Positions 38,710-47,869 of a DNA stretch of 64,000 bases are shown here, one piece after another; the first letter of the stretch is position 1; each line of letters begins with the position of its first letter. The stretch is from Candidatus Solibacter usitatus. GTDB taxonomy: Bacteria; Acidobacteriota; Terriglobia; Bryobacterales; Bryobacteraceae. The stretch lies in NCBI GenBank assembly GCA_016213245.1, contig JACRBC010000055.1, forward strand, positions 19,265 to 83,264. The letters run 5' to 3'. Below the pieces are notes generated by a model. The model worked only from the letters and a program-made list of their open reading frames with translations, made no database searches and was not told the origin of the DNA. Position numbers and translations under genes: made by a program.

Positions 38710-39942
38710 TTACTCCGGCAGCAGCACAAGGCCGGTCATCTCTTCCAGGCGAATCAGCGAGAGATGGTAGTCCATCAGGGACTCGTGATAACTCATCTCG
38801 GCCTCGAGGACGGCCATCAGGTTCATCAGCACGGTGAGGAAGTCCACCTGGCCGGTCTCATACGAGTTGAGCGAGGACTCCAGCGTCAGAGCGGCCTGGG
38901 GCATGAGCGTGGTGGAGTAGATGCGCACCAGCTTCCAGGCGGCGGCGCTCATCAGCCAGTCGTCCTTGATCTTGAACAGCAAGGTGTTGCCGGTGGCCTG
39001 GTAGCTGCGGCGGGCGGCTTCGAGCGAGTGGGCCTGCTCGGCCACGGCGGCGCGCTGGCGGTTGCGGGTGAAGATGGGCAGGTTGAAGTCGACCTTGGCC
39101 ATGAACATGGGCGGCATGGAGCCCATGTTGTAGTAGCCGGCCGAGACGGTGTAGTCGGGCGAGCCCTCCTTGCGGGCGAGGTTCAGGGCGAGCTCGGTGC
39201 GCTCGATGTTGTGGCGGTCCCGCAGCAGCATGGGGGACCACGCCTTGGCCTGCTCGTAGAGCCGGTCGAGGGTGATGATGGACTCCTCCGGCTCGATGTC
39301 GGGGGGCTCGGGCACGGGCGTTTCCAGCGGCCGCGCGCAGAGCATGTTGATCTCGGCCTCGCGGCTGCGCTTCTCCTGCTCGGACTTGGTGAGCCGGGCT
39401 TCGAGCAGGGTCAACTGCGTCTGGGCCTTCAGCAGGTCCTGCTGGGCCGCCTTGGCGACGGCGTAGCGCGCCTCGGTCACTTTGAGGACACGCTCCAGCA
39501 GATCGCGGTTGCGCTCCAGGATGCCGGTCAGCGCGTAGGCGTGGTGCAACTGGTGCCAGGCGGTCTTCAGGCGGGCGATGACGGAGAGCTGCGCCTGCCA
39601 GTACTCCTGCGACATGGCGTCGGCCTCTTTCAGGGCCACACGCTCGCGCAGGCCGAGCTTGCCGGCGGCGGGCAAGGTCTGGGAGACCATGAAGCCGATG
39701 TTGGCGGTGGGCTCCATCCCCAGCCCCTGGCCGGGCAGCGGGCCGCCGGCGCTCTGGTAGCCGATGCCGAGCATGGGATCGGGGCGGCTCCGCTCCATGG
39801 CGGGCTTCTGGCGCGCGGCCTCGAGTTTCTTGCGCGCGGCGAGGATCTCCGGGTTCCGGAGCAGGGCCTGGTCGATTAAATCCTTGATGCCGCCGGCGTC
39901 CTGTGGCGCCAGCAGGCCAAGCAATAGGAATGCCTGGAACAT
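38710..39942 (-). CDS. TolC family outer-membrane efflux protein
   Basis: LIDQALLRNPEILAARKKLEAARQKPAMERSRPDPMLGIGYQS and repeat coiled-coil region. Confidence 0.88.
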   Translation of the reverse strand: MFQAFLLLGLLAPQDAGGIKDLIDQALLRNPEILAARKKLEAARQKPAMERSRPDPMLGIGYQSAGGPLPGQGLGMEPTANIGFMVSQTLPAAGKLGLRERVALKEADAMSQEYWQAQLSVIARLKTAWHQLHHAYALTGILERNRDLLERVLKVTEARYAVAKAAQQDLLKAQTQLTLLEARLTKSEQEKRSREAEINMLCARPLETPVPEPPDIEPEESIITLDRLYEQAKAWSPMLLRDRHNIERTELALNLARKEGSPDYTVSAGYYNMGSMPPMFMAKVDFNLPIFTRNRQRAAVAEQAHSLEAARRSYQATGNTLLFKIKDDWLMSAAAWKLVRIYSTTLMPQAALTLESSLNSYETGQVDFLTVLMNLMAVLEAEMSYHESLMDYHLSLIRLEEMTGLVLLPE

Positions 39943-40006
39943 AGACACGTCTCCCTGACAACAACTTTACGTGAACGGGTGGAAAAGTCCGCGAGAGGGG
40001 GACGGA

Positions 40007-40369
40007 TCAGAGCAGAAGTGTCGAGAGGGAGAGGTAAAGAGGCGGTGGGGAAGCGGCCAAAATGACATTGGCCAGGAGGACCGGCTGGTGCGGGGCGGGC
40101 AGATCAACCGACGCCGGCAGGCCGGCGGCGGCGCCGGGCGGGGTGATGGCCAAATCCTGCTTGGCGTCCTTGCCTTCGACGGCGGCATCGCCGGCGGGCT
40201 GCCAGGAGCAGGATTTCTCTGGGCCGTGGACCGGCTTGGGCTTCGGGCAGCAGTCGTGGCCGCAGTGTTTGGCGGTTTCCTGCTTCGGCTGGCAGTTGCG
40301 GCAGGGGGCGGCCACCATGCTCAGGCTGAGCAGGAGGACCGCGCCGAGTTTGAGCCACTTCAAAGCCAT
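40007..40369 (-). CDS. Small Cys/His-rich exported protein, first gene of metal efflux operon
   Basis: MALKWLKLGAVLLLSLSMVAAPCRNCQPKQETAKHCGHDCCPKPKPVHG. Confidence 0.65.
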   Translation of the reverse strand: MALKWLKLGAVLLLSLSMVAAPCRNCQPKQETAKHCGHDCCPKPKPVHGPEKSCSWQPAGDAAVEGKDAKQDLAITPPGAAAGLPASVDLPAPHQPVLLANVILAASPPPLYLSLSTLLL

Positions 40370-40380
40370 ACAACCAATTC

Positions 40381-40398
40381 CAGAATATCAGTGTTCTG
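40381..40398. promoter_or_regulatory. Candidate operator, imperfect 18-bp palindrome CAGAATATCAGTGTTCTG
   Basis: Lies 12 bp upstream of the first gene of the efflux operon, in the divergent intergenic region. Confidence 0.4.
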
Positions 40399-40432
40399 CT
40401 ACAGTTGAAAGACGTATCTGGAGGCAAAAGGG

Positions 40433-41470
40433 ATGCAAACCACCTCACGCCGCGGCTTTACGTCCGCGCTTTTGGCCGCTCCGGCGGTGTTTGGAAGCGA
40501 CAAATCCGCCAGCAGACGCCCGGTGACGGGCAGCGGCGCGCACCGCTTTGAAGTGATCCACGACTGGGGCGAACTGCCACGCACGATCCGCTACGGCAAC
40601 ACGCACGGCGTGTGCGTGGACGCGCAGGGCCATGTCTACATCCACCACACGGTGAACGCCGCGTCGGAGTCCGACGACACGATGGTGGTGTTCGACCGCA
40701 AGGGCAAATTCGTGCGGAGCTGGGGCAAGGAGTTCAAGGGCGGAGCGCACGGGCTGACGATCCACAAGGAGGGGAGCGAGGAGTTCCTGTACCTGTGCGA
40801 CACCAAGCGGGCGCTGGTGGCCAAGTACTCGCTGAAGGGCGAGAAGGTGTGGGAGACGGGCTATCCGGAGGAGTCGCCGAACTACAAGCCGGGAGCGGAC
40901 GGCAAGCGGATCAAGTACAGCCCGACCAACCTGGCGATTGCGCCCAACGGCGACATCTACGTCGGCGACGGCTACGGCTCCAGCTTCGTGAACGTCTACA
41001 ACCCGAAGGGTGAATTCAAGTTCACCTTTGGCGGCAAAGGGAAGGCTGCGGGCGAGCTCGATTCGCCGCACGGCATCGCCATCGACACGCGCGGGAGCGA
41101 GCCGAAGGTGCTGGTGGCCGACCGCGCGAACCGGCGTTTCCAGTACTTCAGCCTGGACGGCAAGCACCTGGCGTTCGGCGCCGAGGGGGACGTGAAACTG
41201 CCGTGCCACTTCGACCAGCGCAAGGGACTGCTGCTGGCGCCGGACCTGGAGGCGCGGGTGACGCTGATGGACAAGGACAACAAGGTTCTGGCACAGCTTG
41301 GCGACGACGAGTCCAACACGTGGGGCAAGCTGCGCAAGGAGCCGCGTGAGAAGTTCATTCCGGGCAAGTTCGTCTGCCCGCACTCGGCGTGCTTCGACAA
41401 GGACGGCAACATCTTTGTGGTGGAATGGGTGGAGGTCGGCCGCGTGACGAAGTTGAGGCGGCTGGCCTGA
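40433..41470 (+). CDS. NHL/6-bladed beta-propeller protein, Tat signal
   Basis: MQTTSRRGFTSALLAAPAVFG; repeats such as NTHGVCVDAQGHVYIHHT, GGAHGLTIHKEGSEEFLYLCD, NLAIAPNGDIYVGDGYGSSFVNVYNPKG. Confidence 0.82.
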   Translation: MQTTSRRGFTSALLAAPAVFGSDKSASRRPVTGSGAHRFEVIHDWGELPRTIRYGNTHGVCVDAQGHVYIHHTVNAASESDDTMVVFDRKGKFVRSWGKEFKGGAHGLTIHKEGSEEFLYLCDTKRALVAKYSLKGEKVWETGYPEESPNYKPGADGKRIKYSPTNLAIAPNGDIYVGDGYGSSFVNVYNPKGEFKFTFGGKGKAAGELDSPHGIAIDTRGSEPKVLVADRANRRFQYFSLDGKHLAFGAEGDVKLPCHFDQRKGLLLAPDLEARVTLMDKDNKVLAQLGDDESNTWGKLRKEPREKFIPGKFVCPHSACFDKDGNIFVVEWVEVGRVTKLRRLA

Positions 41471-41479
41471 CCACTCCAC

Positions 41480-41953
41480 ATGGCAGACATCACAATCCGA
41501 ACGGCCGAGGTGGCCGACGCTGAGTTTCTGGTGCGCGGCAACGCCGGGATGGCGCTGGAGACCGAGCACCTTTCGCTGGACCTGGACCGGCTGCGGGACG
41601 GTGTCCACGCGCTGTTTGAAGAGCCCGCGCGCGGGGTGTACTACGTGGCCGAGAGCGGCGGCCGGCGCGTGGGGCAGATGATGATCACCTACGAGTGGTC
41701 GGACTGGCGCAACGGGAACTTCTGGTGGATCCAGAGCGTTTGGGTGGAGCCGCAGTTCCGCGGGCAGGGCGTTTTCAAAGCGCTGTACGCCCACGTGGAG
41801 AAGCTGGCGCGCGAAGACGGGCGGGTGTGCGGCCTGCGGCTGTACGTGGAGAACGACAACGCGCGCGCGCAGGCGGCCTATGAGCATTGCGGGATGACGC
41901 GCACGGCTTACCAGATGTTTGAAGCGGACTTCGTGCTGGGCCGCCGCGGGTAG
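41480..41953 (+). CDS. GNAT family N-acetyltransferase
   Basis: IRTAEVADAEFLVRGNAGMALET, WIQSVWVEPQFRGQGVFKALYAHVEKLAR, LYVENDNARAQAAYEHCGM. Confidence 0.9.
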   Translation: MADITIRTAEVADAEFLVRGNAGMALETEHLSLDLDRLRDGVHALFEEPARGVYYVAESGGRRVGQMMITYEWSDWRNGNFWWIQSVWVEPQFRGQGVFKALYAHVEKLAREDGRVCGLRLYVENDNARAQAAYEHCGMTRTAYQMFEADFVLGRRG

Positions 41954-41957
41954 GGGC

Positions 41958-42545
41958 ATGGAAGTCATCCAGCACTGGATCGCGCAGTACGGCTACTGGG
42001 GCATCTCCGCCCTGCTGGCGCTGGGCATCGTCGGCCTGCCCATTCCGGACGAGACGCTGCTGGCGTTCACCGGATACCTGGTGTTCCGGGGCGAACTGAA
42101 GCTGGCTCCGGCGGCGCTGGCCGCGCTGGGCGGCAGCGTGAGCGGCATCACGGCCAGCTACATTCTGGGCCGCTGGGCAGGCTATCCGCTGCTGCACAAG
42201 TACGGCCGCTGGGTGAGGGTCGGCGACGCCGAGATCAAGCGGGCGCACGACTTCTATCACAGGCTGGGCGGCCTGTCGCTGACGTTCGGCTACTACATCG
42301 CCGGCGTGCGCCACTTCACGGCGTTCGTGGCCGGCGCGTCGCGACTGGAGTTCCCCATCTTCGCCGCGTTCGCCTACTCGGGGGCGTTGATCTGGAGCGC
42401 GACGTTTCTCACGCTGGGCTACGTGCTGGGCGAGCGGTGGAAGGACATCCTCGAACTGGTACACCGCTTCGGCCACATCGCCGGCATTGCAGCCGTGGGG
42501 GCGCTGGCCGTGGCGGCCGTGGTGTGGTGGCAGCGGCGCGCTTAG
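41958..42545 (+). CDS. DedA/VTT family membrane protein
   Basis: MEVIQHWIAQYGYWGISALLALGIVGLPIPDETLLAFTGYLVFRGEL...GSVSGITASYILGRWAGYPLLHKYG. Confidence 0.88.
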   Translation: MEVIQHWIAQYGYWGISALLALGIVGLPIPDETLLAFTGYLVFRGELKLAPAALAALGGSVSGITASYILGRWAGYPLLHKYGRWVRVGDAEIKRAHDFYHRLGGLSLTFGYYIAGVRHFTAFVAGASRLEFPIFAAFAYSGALIWSATFLTLGYVLGERWKDILELVHRFGHIAGIAAVGALAVAAVVWWQRRA

Positions 42546-44002
42546 GAAGAAGCCCGCCCGTCCGCCTCGGTATCGCCGCGAGGGGGATGGATGGGGAGGG
42601 TGAACCAGAACGTGGAGCCTTGGCCGGGAGTGGAATGGACGCCGACGTCGCCGCCCTGGGCGCGGGCGAGGTGTTTCACGATAGCCAGGCCGAGGCCCGT
42701 GCCTCCGAGCTCACGGGAGCGGCCCTTGTCGACGCGGTAGAAGCGTTCGAAGAGGCGGGAGAGCTCCTCGGGAAGGATGCCGGGGCCGGTGTCGGTGACG
42801 CTGACGCGGAGCTGGTCACCGGATAGGGCGGTCTCGAGGGTAATGGAGCCGTTTTCCGGGGTGTACTTGACGGCATTGTCGATCAAGTTGGAGATCATCT
42901 GGTGGACGGCTTCGGAGTCGCAGAAGACCGGGCTGGCGGCGGACGAGGGGCTGATGACCAGGGAGAGCCCCTTCCTGGCGGCGACGGGGCAGAAGGAGTC
43001 GATGGCCTCGGCGAGGAGGGCGTGGATGGGGTACGAGGCGGGCTCCAGGGGCTGTGTATTGAGTTCGAGGCGGGAGAGGGTGAGCAGGTCGGCGGTGAGG
43101 CGGCCGAGACGTTCGGCGTTCTGGCGGATGATGTGGAGGAAGCGGATGTTGTTGTTGGCGTCACTGATGGCGCCGTCGATCAACGTCTCTGTGTAGCCCT
43201 GGATGGAGGCCAGGGGGGTGCGGAGCTCGTGGGAGACGTTGACGACGAAGTCTCTGCGCACGCGTTCCAGCTTTTCCAGCTCGGCGTGTTCGCGCTCGAA
43301 GTCTTCGACGATCCGGCGGAGATTGCCGCCGGTTTCGTTGAGCTGGCGGGCGAGGGAGCCCAGCTCGTCGTTACCGCGGACGTTGAGGGTGGCGTCGAAC
43401 CTGCCGGTGGCGAGCGTATGAGCGTAATCGATGATGGCGCCGAGGCGGCGGGAGAAGTAGCGGGCGAAGAAGGCGGCGAGCAGGATGGCGGGAAGAAAGG
43501 CGAGGGCGGTGTAGGCAAGCAGGCGGGAGCGGATGGCCGAGACCTGGGAGTTGACCTCCTGGAGCGGCATGGCAAGGCGGATGGCGCCGGCGGGGATGGG
43601 AGAGGCGACGTAGAGGTAGTTGATGCCCATGGTGGGGCTGCGGCGAATGGACTTGCCGGGCCGGCCGCCGAGGGCGGACTCGATTTCGGGCCGATGGCCG
43701 TGGTTTTCCATGCGGGCGGGGTCGTTTTCCGAGTCGAGGAGGACGGCGCCGCCGGGGGCGACGATGGTGATGCGGCCGGCGGCGGCGGCGGCGAGGGTTT
43801 TGACCTGGTCTGGCGTCAGGGTGAGGAGCCGGTCTCTGGAGAGCACGCCGAGCATCCTGGTCTTTTCGTCCATGGCACGCGTGAGGCCGTCGATGTAGGT
43901 GCGTTCAGCGATGCCGGAGGCGAGGTAGTCGACGGCGGTGAGGGCGACCACCATGATGAGAAGGACGGCGGAGATGAGCTTCAGGAAGATGCGGGCTGTC
44001 AT
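42542..44002 (-). CDS. PhoR-like sensor histidine kinase (HAMP, HisKA, HATPase_c)
   Basis: NVSHELRTPLASIQGYTETL H-box, NLIDNAVKYTPENG N-box, DTGPGILPEELSRLFERFYRVDKGRSRELGGTGLGLAIVKHL. Confidence 0.93.
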   Translation of the reverse strand: MTARIFLKLISAVLLIMVVALTAVDYLASGIAERTYIDGLTRAMDEKTRMLGVLSRDRLLTLTPDQVKTLAAAAAGRITIVAPGGAVLLDSENDPARMENHGHRPEIESALGGRPGKSIRRSPTMGINYLYVASPIPAGAIRLAMPLQEVNSQVSAIRSRLLAYTALAFLPAILLAAFFARYFSRRLGAIIDYAHTLATGRFDATLNVRGNDELGSLARQLNETGGNLRRIVEDFEREHAELEKLERVRRDFVVNVSHELRTPLASIQGYTETLIDGAISDANNNIRFLHIIRQNAERLGRLTADLLTLSRLELNTQPLEPASYPIHALLAEAIDSFCPVAARKGLSLVISPSSAASPVFCDSEAVHQMISNLIDNAVKYTPENGSITLETALSGDQLRVSVTDTGPGILPEELSRLFERFYRVDKGRSRELGGTGLGLAIVKHLARAQGGDVGVHSTPGQGSTFWFTLPIHPPRGDTEADGRASS

Positions 44003-44565
44003 GAATAGAGGCGGTGTTGGCGGATGTAGGCGAGGACATCGGCCGGGAGTTCGTCGACGTTCTCGCCGGAGTCCAGTTTACGCCTGATATCTGACGATGA
44101 GATGACAAGAGCGAGGGTTTCCAGCGGGTGGACGCGGGCGGAGGGGGGGACGGGGTAGTGGTAGCCCGGGCGGGAGACGACGATGAACTCGACGGCGGCG
44201 AGGACGCTGGCGGAGCGTTTCCAGGAGGCGATTTCGGCGAAGGCGTCGCCGCCGATGAGGAAGAACAGCTCATCGCCGGGAGCAAGGGAGGCTCTCACGC
44301 GGGAGATGGTGTCGATGGAGTAGGACTTGCGGTCGCTCTGTTCGAGGGGGGATGGGACGAAGCGGGGGTCGGCGGCGCAAGCGAGTTCGACCATGCGATA
44401 GCGGTGGAGGAAAGGGGAAGTGGCGCCGGGGGCTTTGTGGGGCGGGTTGCCGGAAGGGACGAACAAAATCCGGTCGAGTTGGAAGCGGTCCGCGGCTTCA
44501 CGGGCGATGCGGAGGTGGGCGTTGTGGATGGGATCGAAGGTCCCTCCGAAGATGGCGATGCGCAA
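43999..44565 (-). CDS. nadD: Nicotinate-nucleotide adenylyltransferase (TTG start proposed)
   Basis: RIAIFGGTFDPIHNAHLRIAREA, LFVPSGNPPHK, ISSSDIRRKLDSGENVDELPADVLAYIRQHRLY. Confidence 0.9.
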   Translation of the reverse strand: MRIAIFGGTFDPIHNAHLRIAREAADRFQLDRILFVPSGNPPHKAPGATSPFLHRYRMVELACAADPRFVPSPLEQSDRKSYSIDTISRVRASLAPGDELFFLIGGDAFAEIASWKRSASVLAAVEFIVVSRPGYHYPVPPSARVHPLETLALVISSSDIRRKLDSGENVDELPADVLAYIRQHRLYS

Positions 44566-44632
44566 GTGCTTGTCTCTCCTCCAGTTTCGCTGAAACACAG
44601 GGGGGCGTGCAGAGCCGGCGCCAACCGTGCGG

Positions 44633-46228
44633 CTATGGCGGGCCGGTGCGGGCGAAGACGGTGACGGGCGGATTGACAACGGTGACGGGGCGGGAGTTGA
44701 ACCAGGACCTGGGCTGGAAATGGGCGGCGACGCGGTAGCCGGCGCTGCCGTCGAGAAGCGCGCGGTGGAACTCCGGGGTCATGCTCTTCTCGCGCACCGG
44801 CTCGTAGGCTTCCCACGGGATCAAAAGGACGAACTCGGGCTTTTCGCTCAAGGCATCGCCACGGCCGGCTTTCTTGATGGAGAGGACGCCACCGGGCAGG
44901 TGCGGGATCTTGACGGTAATGTCGAAATAGACGACGCGGTCGCCGGGTTTGGCATGCAGGCGGAACCACTCCGAGGCGGCGTAACGGGTGTCGTGATAGC
45001 TCTGCCAGAGGAGATCGGCCTGGAAGATGAGGGCCCAGGCGAGGCAGAGAACGGTTGCGGCGCGGCCGAGCAGCGGCCGGCGCTGCCCGAGGTCGAGCGC
45101 GCCGCGCGCGGCGAAGAGAGCCAACACCCAGGCCGAGGGCAAGACAAACCGGAGCAGGACGAGGCGGACGGGGAAGACGATGAGCAACAGGAGGCAGGGC
45201 AGAACGCCGGCCAGCACGAGAAGCCGCCGGTCTTCCTTCCAGATACGGATGGCGCCCCAGAGCGCCAGCAGCAGGAGCGGCCAGCCCATCGAATCAGCGA
45301 GCAGACGCGCGGTTTCGGCGACGAGAGCGGCGTAGCCGGCAGGCGTGGGAGGGGTGATGAAGTAGGCGCCGATGTCCGGCCCGTGGGTAATGAAATAGAG
45401 GTGATCGAGGAACCGTCCGGTGTGGAAGAGGACGCCGCAAGCCAGGGCGTAGGCGAGCGCGCCGGCGCCGAGCAGGGCTAGGTTGGGCTTCCAGCGGCCG
45501 GCGGGATTTGGGAGGAAGAGCAGGGCAGCGCCGGGGACGACAAACGCGGTGTAGCTTGCGTCCTTGGTGGCGGTGGCCAGGGCGGCGAAGAGGCCGAGCA
45601 GGAGCCCGCGGCGGACGGTCCAGCCCTCCCGCAGGGCGGCGGCGATGACGGCGTAGCCGCAGGCGATCCAGAACAGGGCCGGCACGTCGACGGTGGCCGT
45701 GCGGCCGTAGTGGGCCATGGGGTAGAGGACGGCGACGAAGGCGGCGGCCAGCCAGCCGGCGCGAGGGCTCCAGAGTTTGCGCCCGGTCCAGGCGCTGAGG
45801 ACAACGGTTCCGGCGGCCATCAGGACGCCGGGCAGTCGTCCGAGGATGGTCATCGTTTTCAGTGCCGCGACGGGGTCGGCGAGCCCGAAGGGGTAGACGG
45901 TGGAGGCGGCCGAGAGAGCGCCGGTGAGCCAGAGCCAGGCCAGGTAGGGTCCGACGAAGAGGGCCACGACGAAATAGTGGAACAGGGGGTACTGGGGATT
46001 AAAGGGCGGCTTGCGGGCGATGAAGACGTTGTACAGTTCGGCGGCGGGCGCCAGGGGAGCAAGTTCGTCCGGGCCCCAGGGGGCGATACGGGCGGCGTCG
46101 TTGGCGTGGGGCAGGCCCCAGGGGATTCCCGGGAGGTAGAGCAGCGCCGCCGCAACAAACAGCCAGAGATACGGTCGCAGTTTCAACGGGCGCTCCTGCC
46201 GTGTGGTTTTCGACGGCCAGAATAGCAC
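44633..46228 (-). CDS. Glycosyltransferase family 39-like multi-TM protein
   Basis: LYLPGIPWGLPHANDA...APWGPDELAPL, RTATVDVPALFWIACGYAVI, many TM segments (PMT/ArnT-like). Confidence 0.78.
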   Translation of the reverse strand: MLFWPSKTTRQERPLKLRPYLWLFVAAALLYLPGIPWGLPHANDAARIAPWGPDELAPLAPAAELYNVFIARKPPFNPQYPLFHYFVVALFVGPYLAWLWLTGALSAASTVYPFGLADPVAALKTMTILGRLPGVLMAAGTVVLSAWTGRKLWSPRAGWLAAAFVAVLYPMAHYGRTATVDVPALFWIACGYAVIAAALREGWTVRRGLLLGLFAALATATKDASYTAFVVPGAALLFLPNPAGRWKPNLALLGAGALAYALACGVLFHTGRFLDHLYFITHGPDIGAYFITPPTPAGYAALVAETARLLADSMGWPLLLLALWGAIRIWKEDRRLLVLAGVLPCLLLLIVFPVRLVLLRFVLPSAWVLALFAARGALDLGQRRPLLGRAATVLCLAWALIFQADLLWQSYHDTRYAASEWFRLHAKPGDRVVYFDITVKIPHLPGGVLSIKKAGRGDALSEKPEFVLLIPWEAYEPVREKSMTPEFHRALLDGSAGYRVAAHFQPRSWFNSRPVTVVNPPVTVFARTGPP

Positions 46229-46273
46229 GGAGCCGGGCGGGTGGAGACGGGAGGCGGGGCCGGACGGCCTGGC

Positions 46274-46759
46274 CTACCGGGTGGGCGGCGACTGGCTCTC
46301 GGCGGCGGAGCGGGCGAGTTCATCGCAGCGGTTGTTGTCCTGGTGACCGGCGTGGCCTTTGGTCCAGACCCAGTTGGTGGTGTGGCGGGCGGCCTGTTCA
46401 TCGAGGGCCATCCAGAGGTCCTGGTTGAGGACGGGCTTCTTGGCGGCGGTCCTCCAGCCGTTCTTTTTCCAGCCGTCCATCCAGGACTGGACGCCGTTTT
46501 TGACGTACTGGGAATCGGTGACGATCTCGACCTCGCAGGACTCGCGCAGAGCGGCGAGGGCGCGGATGGCGGCGGTGAGCTCCATGCGGTTGTTGGTGGT
46601 GTGGGCCTCGGCGCCGGACATCTCCTTGGTGTGGGCGCCGTAGCGCAGGATGCAGGCCCAACCGCCGGGGCCGGGGTTGCCGAGGCAGGAGCCGTCGGTG
46701 ATGGCCTGGACCTTCTTCAGGGCGGGTTTCACGGCGGCCTTCTTTGTGGCGCGAGGCAT
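46274..46759 (-). CDS. rnhA: Ribonuclease HI
   Basis: [80 protein letters not shown]-like. Confidence 0.94.
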   Translation of the reverse strand: MPRATKKAAVKPALKKVQAITDGSCLGNPGPGGWACILRYGAHTKEMSGAEAHTTNNRMELTAAIRALAALRESCEVEIVTDSQYVKNGVQSWMDGWKKNGWRTAAKKPVLNQDLWMALDEQAARHTTNWVWTKGHAGHQDNNRCDELARSAAESQSPPTR

Positions 46760-47808
46760 TAGAGCAGCACGGTGGCGAGCTTTTCCTCGCCGTTGTGGAG
46801 TTGCCGCTCGAAGAAGCGGTCGACGAGGTCGAGGATGGGTTGGGAGTCGCGCTCCTGGTAGATGGCGGTGCGGAGTCTTGCGCCGTTGCGGACGCCGTGA
46901 GTGAAGTAGGTGGTGAATTGCTTCATTTTGCCGACGACGTCGAGGCCGCCCTTTTCGATGAGCATGGCGAAATAGGTGTGCATGAGGTCCCAACGATCCT
47001 GCTCGGCGGGCTGGTAGTAGCTGCCGGAGGCGACGTACTCGCGGATCTGGCGGAAGATCCAGGGGTTGGAGGAGGCGGCACGGCCGATCATGACGGCATC
47101 GCAGCCGGTTTCGCGGACCATGCGGACGGCGTCCTCGGGCCGGGTGATGTCGCCGTTGCCGATGACGGGGATGCGGACGGCGGCCTTGACCTCGGCGATG
47201 CGGGTCCAGTCGGCGTTGCCGGCGTAGCCCTGCTCGCGGGTGCGGGGATGGAGGGCGATGGCCTGGAGGCCGTTGTCCTCGGCGAGGCGGGCCATCTGGA
47301 GGTGGACGAGCTCGCGGTCGTTCCAGCCGGCGCGGAACTTCATGGTGAGGGGGATGGTGACCGCAGCGCGCACCCTCCGGAGGAGGTCCTCGACAAGGGG
47401 CAGGTTGCGAAGCAGGCCGGAGCCTCCGTTGCAGGAGACCACTTTCTTGACGGGACAGCCAAAGTTGATATCGACGGCATCGAAGCCGATGTCCTGGCAG
47501 TGGCGGGCGGCTTCGGACATGACCTGCGGGTCGGCGCCGAACAACTGGGCGCTGATAGGGTGCTCCTCGGGCTCGAAGTGGAGGTAGTGGAAGCTCTTGG
47601 AGGGCTTGCGGCCGGGGTGTCGGCTGGTGGCGACGATACCGTGGGAGGAGGTGAACTCCGTCATGATGAGGCCGCAGCCGCCCTGGGCGCGAATCAGGCG
47701 GCGGAAGACGGTATCGGTGACGCCGGCCATGGGGGCGAGCACGGTGGCGGGCTCGATGATCACGGAACCCATGCTGTAGGAGCTGGGAAAGTCAGCCATC
47801 CACTTCAT
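46759..47808 (-). CDS. tRNA-dihydrouridine synthase (DusB/NifR3 family)
   Basis: [95 protein letters not shown]; start [10 protein letters not shown]. Confidence 0.93.
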   Translation of the reverse strand: MKWMADFPSSYSMGSVIIEPATVLAPMAGVTDTVFRRLIRAQGGCGLIMTEFTSSHGIVATSRHPGRKPSKSFHYLHFEPEEHPISAQLFGADPQVMSEAARHCQDIGFDAVDINFGCPVKKVVSCNGGSGLLRNLPLVEDLLRRVRAAVTIPLTMKFRAGWNDRELVHLQMARLAEDNGLQAIALHPRTREQGYAGNADWTRIAEVKAAVRIPVIGNGDITRPEDAVRMVRETGCDAVMIGRAASSNPWIFRQIREYVASGSYYQPAEQDRWDLMHTYFAMLIEKGGLDVVGKMKQFTTYFTHGVRNGARLRTAIYQERDSQPILDLVDRFFERQLHNGEEKLATVLL

Positions 47809-47869
47809 TGTACCGGGTGAAACGGGGCGGGGCCGGGGAACGTAGAAACCTTCAGGAAGGACGGTTCGG

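Noticed and set aside
40445-41968. 507-aa minus-strand ORF opposite the beta-propeller and GNAT genes
   Set aside because: Shadow ORF without domain signature.
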